DNA of 64,000 nucleotides from Siphlonurus alternatus (taxonomy: Eukaryota; Arthropoda; Insecta; Ephemeroptera; Siphlonuridae). The stretch lies in the NCBI GenBank assembly GCA_949825025.1, contig CATKWE010000031.1, positions 18,388 through 82,387 of the forward strand. The letters are read 5' to 3'. The notes under the pieces were generated by a model. It made no database searches, had not been told where the DNA came from, and worked only from the letters and a program-made list of their open reading frames with translations. This document shows, one piece after another, positions 34,503 through 47,507 of the stretch. Position 1 is the first letter of the stretch. Each line of letters opens with the position of its first letter. A program made the translations under genes and the position numbers.

Positions 34503-35400
34503 CATGTATTAATATATTATAATGAAAACAAAAATCAATTATTAACAGATATATTATTCATATTATTATAAAACTTTCAATAATTTATTATAACTAAATT
34601 ATGATTTCACTAAATAGAATCCTTTCTCAATCAATTCTTTTTGAAAATAACGTCATTTTCTAACTTTCTGTTACTATTTGGAAGAAAAACATACTTTTTG
34701 TAGTTTTATAGAAAAAAACAGATTACTCTTCTCAAACTGTGAGTATTTAAAGTTATTAGACGTTTTTTGTCATATAAAAAATAATTCAAAATATATTCAT
34801 CCAGTATACAGGTTCATTTTTTGGGAATATTTCTAAATATTAATGTAATTAATACATTTATCGTCCCAAAAATTACATACATAATAAAGTTATTTGAATT
34901 CTTTCATATAATTAACATAAAAATTTAAAAATAATTAACACAAAAGTATATTACGACATGCTATAGTCTAATTGTATATTTTTTTTTACAGGCAAGCTTG
35001 AAACATATACAAATTTTCTTGCTACATTTTTTTTTTATTTCATTCCACATGTACAAGAGTTGTAATAAAAAAAACTCAAAAACACGGTGCTCATTTAGTG
35101 CAAAAATATTTATGAGTTAAAATTGTTAATATTCGTACGCGGTAAAAACGAGAGGACTTCACAAAAGTGCGGTTAAAGTGCGTGGCAGGTGTACTTCAGC
35201 CCAACTAGTGAAGACTCTGAGAGGTTGTAGTTTCAGATAGCTGAGGTGGATGGTGAAGCTTGTTGGAGTTTGCAGGACCTAGGATGGAGTTTGCTGCTTT
35301 CCACCGAGCTTTATGTGGCCGTGTTTCAACTTTTGGGTGCGTGTGAGAGACCGCAGCTCCAGCAAGATTGGACTTCTTTGTTTGTCAAACTATCTCTGTG
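34503..35400. other. No recognisable feature
   Basis: AT-rich to about 35120. From 35130 to 35400 there is mixed-composition unique sequence leading into a CT-rich tract. Confidence 0.5.
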
Positions 35401-35456
35401 TCTCTATCTCTGCCTCTCTGTCACTCTGTCTCTATCTCTGCCTCTCTGTCACTCTG
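35401..35456. repeat. 28-bp tandem duplication, CT-rich
   Basis: A 28-bp unit starting TCTCTATCTCTGCCTCTC is present twice in exact tandem (35401-35428 and 35429-35456). Confidence 0.93.
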
Positions 35457-35539
35457 TCTCTGTCAACGTACTAGCTCTCTCTCTAACGCAGCTCTCTATC
35501 TCTCTCTCTTTTTCGTAATCTCTGCATATATTTTTATTT

Positions 35540-35545
<6 letters not shown>

Positions 35546-35637
<92 letters not shown>
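35546..35637. repeat. (CT)n microsatellite
   Basis: About 45 CT units, with one break near 35623. Confidence 0.96.
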
Positions 35638-36125
35638 GTCCCTCATTACTTGTCTCACTACTCGACTCAGCTACGTTGCAAAATTTTTTCACGTTGTGTA
35701 ATGAAGAATTTTCTGTGTAAAGCCGCAAATAAAACATTGCATGAAAATGTTAAAATATAACATCATTATAATTTTCGTTTCATGTTTTTGCTTAACTCTT
35801 ATATCTCTGTAGAGAAAAAAATTAAAATAAAAGTAATTTCTAAGCAATGTGCAAATTTAACTATTTTACTGTGCAGATATTTTATTTCTTGTGAAGTGTG
35901 TATTTTAATAGAAATAATAAATGTAATATATTTTGAATTTGAAATAAAAAGTATTGAAAATATCTTTAAATATATCAAAACTTGTGTTTTGTTTTTACTT
36001 AACGCAGAAAATTTCAATTTTTCAGACTTAATTTTTAAAATAATCAAATTTTTCATATTTTTAAACTTTAAAGTTTTCATGAAGTATTTTACATATTTGT
36101 TTGAAAAAAAAAAAAAAATACATTT
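35638..36125. other. No recognisable feature
   Basis: A 130-codon frame at 35782-36174 is composed of AT-rich codons (K, I, F, N) and runs into the hairpin at 36126. It resembles no protein and is judged to be chance. Confidence 0.5.
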
Positions 36126-36205
36126 CTATCAGAACCAAAAAGGTGTGCCCCTGAATAGCATACAAGTTCCATAAGGAGAGGGGCACACCTTTTTGGTTCC
36201 GATAG
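36126..36205. repeat. 80-bp near-perfect hairpin
   Basis: Arms of about 27 bp: CTATCAGAACCAAAAAGGTG and the mirrored CACCTTTTTGGTTCCGATAG, with one G/C mismatch pair, around a loop of about 26 nt. The GC-rich GTGTGCCCCT block is unlike the surroundings. It could be a tiny MITE or a precursor-type RNA hairpin. Confidence 0.85.
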
Positions 36206-36536
36206 TAGTATCAGTTAATCATATTGTTTTTCGTTGTTTTATTTGGTTTGTTATAATAATTTGCATTTTTTTCCCTAGGTCATGCATGTGTATCACATTT
36301 TTTTTTTAATATTTATCTGCTTATTAAAAACCTCACAGAATAGTAAAACTACACCAAATGTAATACTTACTGTATAAATTACAAGTAATGTAATTACCTT
36401 ACATGACATAACAATTATCATAAATATATTTTTAAATTACAAAAGTAAAGAATAAAAATAAACTCGGATTAAAAACTTTTTCTGCATGAAGGATTTTTGT
36501 TTATAATTGTGTACATGTATCAGCAAGCATGTAGCT
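36206..36536. other. No recognisable feature
   Basis: AT-rich single-copy sequence. Confidence 0.5.
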
Positions 36537-36644
36537 GGGGGGGGGGGGGGCACGTCCTCGCTATTCCCCCTCGCTGTCACATGGTCTGACACGCCCCCTC
36601 ACTAACCCTTGCCGTGTTGACAGGTAGAGGGGGGGGGGGGGGGG
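36537..36644. repeat. Two long G runs (G14 and G16)
   Basis: G14 at 36537-36550 and G16 at 36629-36644, separated by a C-rich 78-bp segment, in otherwise AT-rich DNA. G-quadruplex potential. Confidence 0.93.
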
Positions 36645-38024
36645 TCTCTCTGAGAAGACTAAATTTCCGGGTGATAAAGTGTAAGAAACGTTGTTACGTG
36701 TTACTGAATTTAATAAATTTAAACCTTTTTTAATGTATTAAAAGAATTATGAAATAATATACTATAGTGATAAATTATGCATTTATAATGATACTGATAA
36801 TGTATGCATTTTGTTAATTTAAAGGTAAACAATGCTTATTATGTTCTGATTTTGAACTCATTTTTTTAGGAAAACAAATAAAGGAATAATTTTACTTTTG
36901 GAATAATAATATTAAGGAATAATAAAAATAATATTCTAAATGTTATCATAATTATTTACTGATGTAAAAAAATTCTAAAAATCGCTCTATAATTTCTTTC
37001 AATAATTCCCATTTAATTATAATATAATATTTTTTTATGTATATTCTTCGAAAGTTCGAAATATTTATAATATAGTCTCAAAAAATACATTGAAAAAATA
37101 AGAAAATAATTTAATTACATTAGTAAGGTTTATTAAATTTTTTAAAATGATTTAATCATTTGGTAAAAGCCTATTGGTTTTGGTTACTATCATAAGTTAA
37201 CCCCCCATAAAAATTAATATAATTTTATAAAAGTGTATGAATGGAAAAAAATTGCAAGGAATTTTTGAAAATCATTTAGATTTTGAAAAAAGAAAAATAA
37301 AGTAAGTTCTTCTTGGAAACTTTTATTTTTGTTACACAAAATATTATAACATTTTGATAAAACGTAACTTCCTTCTGGACTAACATTTCTAGGAAGGGAA
37401 ATTCAAAATTAATATTTTTATAAACATATATTACTTAGAAGTATAAGTTGCAAGATTAAAAATTACGAAAAAAATATAGAAAAAACAGCAACTAAAAAAT
37501 TTAAATGAAATTTTTAACGCTCATACTGCTTTTAATGCAGAAAATTAAATTTTGTACGTATTTTATCATTTCGAACATTTTAATTTTGAGATGTTACATT
37601 ATTTGGTTCAATGAACGATTTGATATATATTGTTCAATTTTGTTGAACATTATTTAATGATTTTTATCTTGATTTCCGTTATCGTACACGGAAAAAAGTA
37701 TAATGTTTTCTTGAATATCGCAATAAAAGCCAAGCTCATCTGGCTCATAAATATGAAAATATTATTAAATATAAATATGCATATCATAATAATATAACTT
37801 GTGTTTAATAATATTTGCTGTATTTTTTTTCTATATATAATTGATTTTACAAGTATTATTTGATTACTAAAATTTTTACATATGTCATATATTATATAAT
37901 AAATCGTTAGAAGCATCAGAGTCCTTGCTAAATTTGAAAATTGAATTATAAGAATAATGTGTAGTAGTATATTATGCTCAAGTGATACTCACAGTTTGCA
38001 TTGCCTAAAATAGCATCATAATTT
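36645..38024. other. Very AT-rich spacer
   Basis: No gene, hairpin or repeat family recognised. Short frames near 37650-37916 are AT-codon artefacts. Confidence 0.5.
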
Positions 38025-38151
38025 GTCGCCTCAGAATGCAAATCACGTAACTACAAAAAAAATTGATGCAACTTAAAACCTTATCTCACTAGAACAGGGT
38101 CAAATTTCCATCAATTCTTTTGAAGTTACGTGATTTGCATTCTGAGGCGAC
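38025..38151. mobile_element. Perfect-arm hairpin (127 bp)
   Basis: GTCGCCTCAGAATGCAAATC continuing to ACGTAACT at 38052 is mirrored exactly by AGTTACGTGATTTGCATTCT and GAGGCGAC ending at 38151. The 28-bp arms surround a loop of about 70 bp. The arms include ATGCAAAT, an octamer-type motif. Confidence 0.9.
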
Positions 38152-38263
38152 TTGAAGAATATGTTCTTCAAGTGTTTCCTGAGTTGTAAAATTTCTCAGT
38201 ATTAAATCAATTAATTTTGAAGTTCTGAATTTTAATCAATAATTATTTTTTCTCTAAAACCTC

Positions 38264-38565
38264 AGACAGTTGACGCAGTGGAATGTGCCTCAGATTTATA
38301 ATCGGATGGTCGTGAGTTCAATCCCAGGCACCGCCAAACTTTTCACAAGTGGTGGTTTTCAAGTAAATAAGTTAGTAAACTAAGTAATAAGTTAAAAGTT
38401 ACCCACTCGTGCATCTGGGAGGTAATTAAAAGCATCTTTCATCATTGCCGACCATCCTAACTGAGGTTTCCATCGTTCCTTCAGTCACAACCAGGTGAAT
38501 GTTGGCAAGGATTGCTGCATGACTGCCCCGGTTAGGAATTTTGGAAGGGTCCCACAAAATTAAAT
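38264..38565 (+). mobile_element. tRNA-Met-derived SINE (family F)
   Basis: The head reads GACGCAGTGGAATGTGCCTC, ATAATCGGATGGTCGTGAGT and TTCAATCCCAGGCACCGCC. The body has a small insertion (AAGTAAATAAGTTAGTAAAC) before ACCCACTCGTGCATCTGGGA, then GAGGTTTCCATCG, AGTCACAACCAGGTGAATG and CTGCCCCGG. The 3' tail is lost. Confidence 0.9.
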
Positions 38566-38599
38566 GCGGAAGCATCCATTTGCGTAATAATTTTTCAAG

Positions 38600-38942
38600 T
38601 GTATAAGATAATATGCCCAAGGTTAAAAAAAAATCAAATACATGAAAACTATGAAACATATCTTAAAATGTTCTATATTACATTCCCTATCAGTAGCTAA
38701 AATATCAGGTACACAATAATTCAAGTTTTTGAGTTATGAATTTTTAAACTTGACACATTTAACATGGAAGTTTCAGTTCTACATATTTAAGTTGTCAACT
38801 TTAAAAAATTAAAAACTCAAAAATTACATCAAATTTGTGCACTTGATATTTTAGCTATACTGATAGGGGATATAGAGGAGAACATTTTAAGATACATTAT
38901 GTTTTTGGAAATATTGTTAACATTAGGCGTGATATCTTACCT
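38600..38942. mobile_element. Family L palindromic MITE, second copy
   Basis: TATAAGATAATATGCCC at the left pairs with GGCGTGATATCTTACCT at the right, abutting TTAA. AAAATGTTCTATATTACATT and TCCCTATCAGTAGCTAAAAT are mirrored on the right by CTGATAGGGGATATAGAGGA. It matches 22787-23157. Confidence 0.85.
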
Positions 38943-38946
38943 TTAA

Positions 38947-39554
38947 AGTAGTGTGATGGGAACAACAAAATATATCCTTTACTTGAAGCCTATAAGTTCC
39001 TATAACTAAGACACGTTGGTTTCGAGATATTAATTTTTCTCCGTGTATTTCTCATTTCCCTATACGTGTGCATTTAATATTAAATTCACGCATGCATCAT
39101 GAGTTAGACATTTAGGCTGGTACAGAAATTTGAATCAATGATATCTGCTGGGTGAAACATGACAGGAAATTAACTCGGAGTCTTAATAAAGAGAGAATTC
39201 GTACATGTTTCACATTAGTAAGAGAAGAAACCTTTTTCGTATTGTAAAAACTTCATAAAAGAAACGAGTTGAAAAACTTTTGATGATTAAATTGAATTAT
39301 TTTTTAAAAGTATAAAAATAGGGTAAGAAACAATAGGCTTTATTAATAATTAACCTCAGAAAAAATTATAACATTTTCTTTTTATGATTTAACAAGGATG
39401 AAGTGTATGAAAAGAAATTTTAAAGTGATTATAATTTCTTGTTAAGATTGTATTGTCTATTATAATTGTCTGTAAGTCAGAGAGAGAAAAAATTGTAAAG
39501 GGATATAGTTTTGAAGGACGTTTTGAGTATATTTAATTCTTTGACTTAAGAGGG
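38947..39554. other. No recognisable feature
   Basis: AT-rich single-copy sequence. Confidence 0.5.
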
Positions 39555-39950
39555 GTCATATATACAGTGCCATAGTATCGCATCGTATCGTATGATTTTG
39601 AATGATAAAAATTTAGAACCGCTTCTAAATGAGAAACATACGATCGCATGCAATGTGATACGAAGCTGTGAGCGCGTGTAAAGGTGGATTCAGATGGCGA
39701 CAACGGGCAATGCGAAGCGATTTTGTCACACGTATACAAGCTGTAAAATCCTATGCGGCGAGCGAATTTGCCAGGTTGCGACAACGAAATCGCATTAATT
39801 GTGATGTTCTTTTTTTTAGTCGCCAAATATGGCCGCCAATGGATGTCACAGCAAGTGCGCATTATTCGCGTCGCGTCGCATGATAAAAATCGCTTTGTGA
39901 ATTCGTCTTAAGTTCTTAATTATTTTGTCATGCGCTGCGAAATTATATAA
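39555..39950. mobile_element. Family P MITE, split by MITE C
   Basis: The left part (39555-39681) has GTATCGCATCGTATCGTATG, AATGATAAAAATTTAGAACC and GATACGAAGCTGTGAGCG. The right part (39909-39950) has TTCTTAATTATTTTGTCATG and CGCTGCGAAAT. The uninterrupted order is seen at 31065-31234. Confidence 0.7.
39682..39908 (+). mobile_element. Family C MITE inserted in P
   Basis: Begins AGGTGGATTCAGATGGCGAC and ends GTGAATTCGTCT, flanked by TAA on both sides (39679-39681 and 39909-39911). At 227 bp it is slightly longer than the others because of small insertions such as CGTATA near 39730. Confidence 0.92.
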
Positions 39951-40270
39951 TGCACAAACTTCATGAAAATTTTCATTGCATATTTGGATATAAGATCTCA
40001 AGTTGTGTATTATCAGTTTTTTTCAGATTTTTTCGAACCCTCTAACACCCTCAAAATCGAGGGGAAAGACGCAGTGACGTCATAGTCATGCAATGAATTT
40101 CCCTATGCTTGCGTGTTGAATAATTGCATAACTATGACGTCACAGTGTTTTGCTGCATGATTTTAAGGGTGTTAGAAGGTCAAAAAAAAAAATAAAAAAA
40201 TATTGATAATACATAATTCGAGGTCCAAGTGTGCAATAAAAAAATTTCATACATGCAGGTTGTCCATTCT
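39950..40270. mobile_element. Family B foldback MITE
   Basis: CAAACTTCATGAAAATTTTC at the left and TTTCATACATGCAGGTTGTC at the right. The inner arms carry AACCCTCTAACACCCTCAAA / GGGTGTTAGAAGG, GTGACGTCATAGTCATGCAA and ACTATGACGTCACAGTG. Confidence 0.9.
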
Positions 40271-40341
40271 GTAGCCCTAACGAGTTTCACATCACTGCTA
40301 CTGTTTATGTAAAGATGATCAAATATGTGACACTCTCTTGG

Positions 40342-40374
40342 AGAGAGAGAGAGAGAGAGAGGGGGAGGGTGGTG
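40342..40374. repeat. Short (GA)n with G-rich end
   Basis: About 10 GA units followed by GGGGGAGGGTGGTGGG. Confidence 0.9.
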
Positions 40375-41407
40375 GGTTTTGCCGTATACTCGAGAAAAAC
40401 AAACTTAATTTCTACACATAGTGCCATCTGTTGGTTCTTTGTGTTCTCAATAGTAATATTACACTAAATCATTAGATTCTGAATTCGATTTCAGTACAAT
40501 TATTTTCACCTTCAGTACATTAAATGGTCTAATTGAACCTCATTTTCAGTACTTTTTGCATTTTTAAGTACAAATTTAGTACTGAAAAAAGAGAGTCAAT
40601 AAAAGTAAAAATATTATTCCTAAAGTAAGTATATAAAAATTTAGAGTGCTATAGTTTACGCTTTACGTAATATGTATGTTTGGAGGTAATTCATTTTATT
40701 TTCCACCAATCAGGAGGTTTGTTACAAAATATCCACCAATGACTGAGAAGGTTACAAAAAGACATTAAACGTGACATCCCCTCCCCCCTCAGAACAGCTG
40801 ATTGCACTTCAGGTAGCAGGTAAACTAACGTCAAGTTACGACTGCACTTCAAGTCACTCGAGACTGTTTCTCTACACGACAATTCACTTACTGCACATGC
40901 AGCCTCGTTTTATCTTCATTTAGTACGACGTACACATGACATTGTTGCAAACGTTTAAAGTGAATCAAATCGGGAGTTTTTTTATGCTGGTTTGATGAAG
41001 GTGTCAGTGTGAGGTTTAAATGCTGGGGAAAATATGACGAAAGATTATTTTAATTTTTAACAAAATGATAATAATATGACAAGGATGATGGGGTTACAAG
41101 GGTATAGTATTGGGAAGGGTTGGGTTTCGTTACTTTGATCACATGTTTAAAGCATATCATATATACCAGAAGTAGAATTACAAAAAATCTTGAATACCAA
41201 ATGTATCAAATGATATAATATTATATAGAAAAGTATTGAGTTAAGACGTTCCCAAGAGGTCTAAATACTGCGTTCTGATTGGTTCCGAATGGCTTTTAAA
41301 CTTTTTTTTTTTGCGCGGATAGTTTTATTTTCTGTCGAACAAATTTTTCCGTGGGAAAGTTTTTTCGTCAAATGTCCTTGGATCCACCTTAAACGTAAAG
41401 CTTTTTT
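40375..41407. other. No gene; a few weak inverted motifs
   Basis: The cluster of TTTCAGTAC / GTACTGAAA half-sites at 40490-40585 resembles the foldback at 30360-30598. The rest is single-copy. Confidence 0.45.
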
Positions 41408-41800
41408 TTCCCTGTTGGTTAGGGTACTAATCAGGTAATCACTAATCATAAGTGACTGAATTTAACTTACCGGCTTCTTGTGGATCAGAAGTAACATTTA
41501 ATTCTTAGTTTTTTTTCAGTCCCTTTAAATCTGGGGCATTGCAATAATCATAGCCTATTTATAGCAACCAATCCTAGTATTTTTTTATTTTATTACATTT
41601 ATCTCATGAATATATTAAAAAAAAACTCAGAGGCAGCCAGACATCAAACAGTTCTTTGAAGAACTCGCAAAAAAGTAGAATGAACCTTTTAACTGAAGAA
41701 ACCATGGAAACCTTTTTCAAGATGTTCTACAATTTATGAACAATGCAATCAATTACTTGAACGCACGAGTGGGTGTTTCATTGCAACAGCTAATTATACA
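41408..41800 (-). mobile_element. SINE family F, with an internal insertion
   Basis: On the plus strand the tail complement comes first: CCCTGTTGG...AGGGT, then AAGTGACTGAATTTAACTTA and CCGGCTTCTTGTGGATC. After an AT-rich interruption (about 41530-41690) it resumes with GAAACCATGGAAACC and GAACGCACGAGTGGGTGTTT. The promoter head is lost. Confidence 0.82.
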
Positions 41801-42569
41801 AATGCAATTTTATTGCAATAATAAATATTCATATTTTTATTTTACAATGTTAGCTTACTACGAGTACAGCATATTCTGCTATTAGTGTAAGCATGTCAAG
41901 TAATACATATTTCCATGTTATTGGAATGCTAAAAAATTCATTTTAAAATATAATTGAAAACTTATACCATACTATCAAAGTCATTACTATCAACATGCAT
42001 AGAATTTTTTCTAACTTGTTGAAAATACTCAATATAGAACTCAAGAAAATGTACTGAATATTTGTGACGGTTCTGTCAATATATTGCTGTATTTCTCGGT
42101 TTGCTGACGTGGAATCACGTCTCCCACCAGCTTACTCGGAATGAGAAATGACAGACACACGCCTCACAAGTTCTGACGTGTTCTTCATCACGTTCTATTA
42201 ATAATTGTCCATGTTGTACTTCTCAAAGTGGAGCAATGAGAAAATTTCTACATCGACACTTTACTCTTTTTAGATAATTTGTACTGTTGATTGATATCTA
42301 TATTTTATTTTAAATTGATTGGATCTTTTAGTTATATATATGATGCCAAGGATGTATTTTTATAGCACAATTCTGTCTATAGAAAATGTAATTATTTTTT
42401 TATTGTTCCAAAATCTTAGAAATATGTATTTTTTTGTTTGTTTTTTTTTTTTTTATAAAAATGAGAGCTTCTTCTAATACCAAATGTTTGGTTTGCAAAT
42501 TTCCAAATTATATAAAATACGTAAAATTCAATGTACAGTATTCACCTAAGAATTTTTTTATTTACAGCC
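41801..42569. other. No recognisable feature
   Basis: AT-rich, with a mixed patch at 42090-42240. No product recognised. Confidence 0.5.
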
Positions 42570-42668
42570 TTCTTAATCACCATGTCCCGTAAGAATAACA
42601 CAGAGAACATATTAGTGATTAACAAGGCTGCAAATGGAAATTTTCCAAGGCAAAGAGTGTACAACATT
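42570..42668. mobile_element. Family G short MITE, left end lost
   Basis: CTTCTTAATCACCATGTCCC pairs with AGTGATTAACAAGGCTGC. Right end GGAAATTTTCCAAGGCAAAG, then AGTGTACA. Confidence 0.78.
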
Positions 42669-43269
42669 GAATTAAAGTTCTTCAAAAGAAAATATGTTTA
42701 GAGTTTAAATTATTAATGTACCTTTATCATTTCTTGTTTACAAAATTAAAATTGTGTTGTGGAAATTATTTCTTGTTCATTTACGAAGTGAACAAATTAA
42801 AAAAACAAAACAGTAAACATGCATTTTTCCATCCAAATTTATTACAAGTATTAATTGTTTAATTTATTCAAATAATTGCATTGCTGTAATCTATATATTA
42901 TATCAGTATATCTTATTTAATATGTAAAATTTTAAATTAAATCAGAAAACACAACAGAATAGACAAACTCAAGATATTTTCTACATTATTATCGAGGTAG
43001 CATTTTCAAGATACATATTGATCTTTGTGACTAAACTGAGCATCACTTCTAAACTATGCAGGTAAGTTAATGAAGTTAGGAGGTAGCCAGGGTCTAACAA
43101 AACTGGAGAGTTGTGCCATGGTGTACAAGGAAAGTACATAAGCGTTAATTAAATTAAATTTAGAGACTACAAGAGAACACACTGTTCAAAGTTGTCATGC
43201 AGTCTTTCAAAAGTAATACAGATTGTATAAAAGTAAAACTGAGATATTTTTTGTTTATTTATTTACATG
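42669..43269. other. No recognisable feature
   Basis: AT-rich single-copy sequence. Confidence 0.5.
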
Positions 43270-44887
<1,618 letters not shown>

Positions 44888-45145
44888 TGTCAGATGGAAT
44901 CGAATGAAATAAATTATAAAATATCGAGAATCATCTAAAACTTAATCACTTATATGGTTTGAGAAAATTCAAGGGGGTGGTTTCCTCACAATAGCTCCAT
45001 TTCCAGTTTACATCCATGCACAAGGCCAATGTTAAACTTCTAGCTCAGTATTCTCAAAAACTGATCAGATAGATACATTTCAAAATTTGCATGCCACTTA
45101 TTGATGGCGAGTTCTATGTTCTCTTCAAGTCTTGTTGCATTCAAG
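44888..45145 (+). repeat. Dispersed repeat Q, copy 2
   Basis: ATGGTTTGAGAAAATTCAAG, ATAGCTCCATTTCCAGTTTA, AAGGCCAATGTTAAACTTCT, ACATTTCAAAATTTGCATGC and CAAGTCTTGTTGCATTCAAG parallel 32366-32605 in order. Confidence 0.75.
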
Positions 45146-45405
45146 GGATCCGATTCCTAGATCTCAATCTTTTTTATTAAACACTCTGAAAGCTTGGTCC
45201 ACACTAATTGTGAATTTGATTTAATATTTATGTTAAATTATCGACTAGCTGAACTGAAGTTTCCGCGTTTTCTCAATTCTATTAGGCAAATGCTGAGATG
45301 AATAACGCTTCTCAAAAAACTATACACTTATATACCTTTAAAATCTTAATAACTATTTCTCCATAAATATATCCTTCATCTTATTGTTAGTTTTGTAAAA
45401 ATATA
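45146..45405. other. No recognisable feature
   Basis: AT-rich single-copy sequence. Confidence 0.45.
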
Positions 45406-45805
45406 GGGTAGTGTCACGAGATTGTTGGGTTGCCTGCTTACAGGATAACGGCCTGATGTTTACCTCCCCTCCCTTCCCCTACTGAAGAGCAAAAGTATGC
45501 ATAAAATCATTAAAAAAAACTAGAAAAATTGGACAAATTGACTTTGTTGACACTTATGATTATTTAAGGACACAAAAATGTATATGGTGTATTAAATTCT
45601 TTATTAACTAGCAGATGATATGAATACTATATAATTGTAATATTTGTCATCTATAATATAATTAAAAAAATTTTTCTACTTTTTCTATTTTTTTTTTCAA
45701 TGCTTTTCAGCATACTGTTGCTCTTCAGTAGGGGAAGGGAGGGGAGGTAAACATCAGACCGTTATCCTGTAAGCAGGCAACCCAACAATCTCGTGGTGCT
45801 ATCTT
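45406..45805. mobile_element. Family I MITE with ~88-bp TIRs
   Basis: The left arm reads CACGAGATTGTTGGGTTGCC, TGCTTACAGGATAACGG, TGATGTTTACCTCCCCTCCC and CTACTGAAGAGCAAAAGTATGC. The right arm (45710-45800) is its near-perfect complement. The AT-rich core has no frame. A diverged relative is at 10158-10490. Confidence 0.92.
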
Positions 45806-46251
45806 ATGTACAGAAATAATGCACCTATATTTTACTAACTATTTTTGACAGTGTATAGTGTCTACTGATAGAACTTGGGATATGACTGTCATAAAATATA
45901 TAATAAAATATTGACTAGCAGCCTATCACATTTTTATGTAACATCAGTACGTGAAAAAAAGATCATACGAAATACATTTACCTCCAAAATCTTGCACCCT
46001 TTTATTTTTATTTCTACAAAAAATTATAGGATATTTTATTATTTTCAATATGTAGACAAGAAATTTTGAAATTGGTCTAGAACAAATGTAAGTATAATTT
46101 TTTGTTATCACGATGTAAAATTTGGAAAATATTGATGTAAGACAGTGAGGGAAATTCTCGTTCAATTTTCATGACACCTGCAGTATAATTAATTTATCAG
46201 TTTTAACTTGCATGTTTTGGCATAGCATTTTAATTTTTATATTTTGTGTCT
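45806..46251. other. No recognisable feature
   Basis: AT-rich. Mirror short frames at 45875-46165 are not convincing. Confidence 0.5.
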
Positions 46252-46386
46252 ATATACACTCGTCGCCTTTGAAAATTTCCCTTCTGTAGCCTTGTTAATC
46301 ACCATGTTATGTGTTTTACTTACAGGGCATTGTGATTAACAAGGTTACAGAGAAGGGCCACTTTTTAGAAGTGAGGAGTGTAGATC
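46252..46386. mobile_element. Family G short MITE
   Basis: TACACTCGTCGCCTTTGAAA at the left and AGTGAGGAGTGTAGA at the right. The inner arms CCTTGTTAATCACCATGT / GTGATTAACAAGG pair well. Confidence 0.83.
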
Positions 46387-46656
46387 ATACTGCACAACCT
46401 GTCAATACTTTTGTGATGAAATTTTACTACTCGTAAAATCCAAAGATAAGAAATAACGAAATTCTTGATCATATTGGAATGAAAAGGGAGAAAATTGAGA
46501 AATAATCTTCACGAGAAAAACTTTTTAATAAAGTTAATCAACTTTCTAAATTTCATCAACACCAAGAATTTTTTCAATACGATTCACAAATTAATGAATT
46601 TTCAACTTCAAATATTAGAAAGTCTTTAGTAAAATATCCTTATTATTGTTTGTATC
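46387..46656. other. No recognisable feature
   Basis: AT-rich single-copy sequence. Confidence 0.4.
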
Positions 46657-46964
46657 AAAGTCTTCTGCTCGTTGTTAGTAAACAAATTATTGTTGTGTAA
46701 TGTCTGGCAATGTCTGTCGCGTGAAAGGAAAAACATGGGACGTTTGTTGATTTACACATTTACATGTCAACTTATGGAAAATGACCGTTATTTATGAAGT
46801 TAAAACGGTTGCCTAGCGCCAACAATGCCTTTACGTTCTGTGCTCTGGTGGCAAAATTATTCTCTACGGTTCCCATGCTTAACAATGGAAAAGGCTACAT
46901 GCGACAGACATTATAAACAATGGTTTGCTACAACCATTGCGAGTAGAAGACTTTGGTTTATAGT
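46657..46964. mobile_element. Foldback element (about 308 bp)
   Basis: CAAAGTCTTCTGCTCGTTGT pairs with the right arm CATTGCGAGTAGAAGACTTTG. Further in, AATGTCTGTCGCG pairs with TGCGACAGACATT, and GTAAACAA with TTGTTTAC-like sequence. The unpaired centre (about 46740-46880) is of mixed composition with GCGCCAACAATGCC. Confidence 0.82.
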
Positions 46965-47181
46965 GGCTTTTTATAAAAACTAGCAATGCTTTTACGTGAG
47001 AAAAAGTAATTCACTTGAAGTGAGAAATTAAATTGAGCCGCTTGTCAATACACGAGTTTGTTTTTCATTATCAGAATGGACGTAAAGGGTTGTGAGGCAG
47101 CAGATATGAGAGAGCGGAGATGAAATTTCATTACATCGAGTTGATGTCAAGGCCGATACGAGGAGGAACGTGATGGTGGTT

Positions 47182-47281
<100 letters not shown>

Positions 47282-47460
47282 TGAGTGATAAAAACAGATA
47301 GGAAAGAGAGAGAGAGAGAAAAGAGGTACAGAGATGAAAAGAGAGAAAGAAGAGAGATACGAGTCGAGAGAAAAGTGAGAGTGCGTGTGATGAGATAGAG
47401 GAACGGGTGAGAGTGAAGACACACAGAGCGAGAAGACATATATAGAAAGAGAAAGGGAGA

Positions 47461-47494
<34 letters not shown>

Positions 47495-47507
47495 AAGAGA
47501 GAGTTAA

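Noticed and set aside
35782..36174. 130-codon frame rich in Lys, Ile, Phe and Asn
   Set aside because: Composition is what AT-rich DNA gives by chance, an overlapping minus-strand frame exists, and it ends within the 36126-36205 hairpin.
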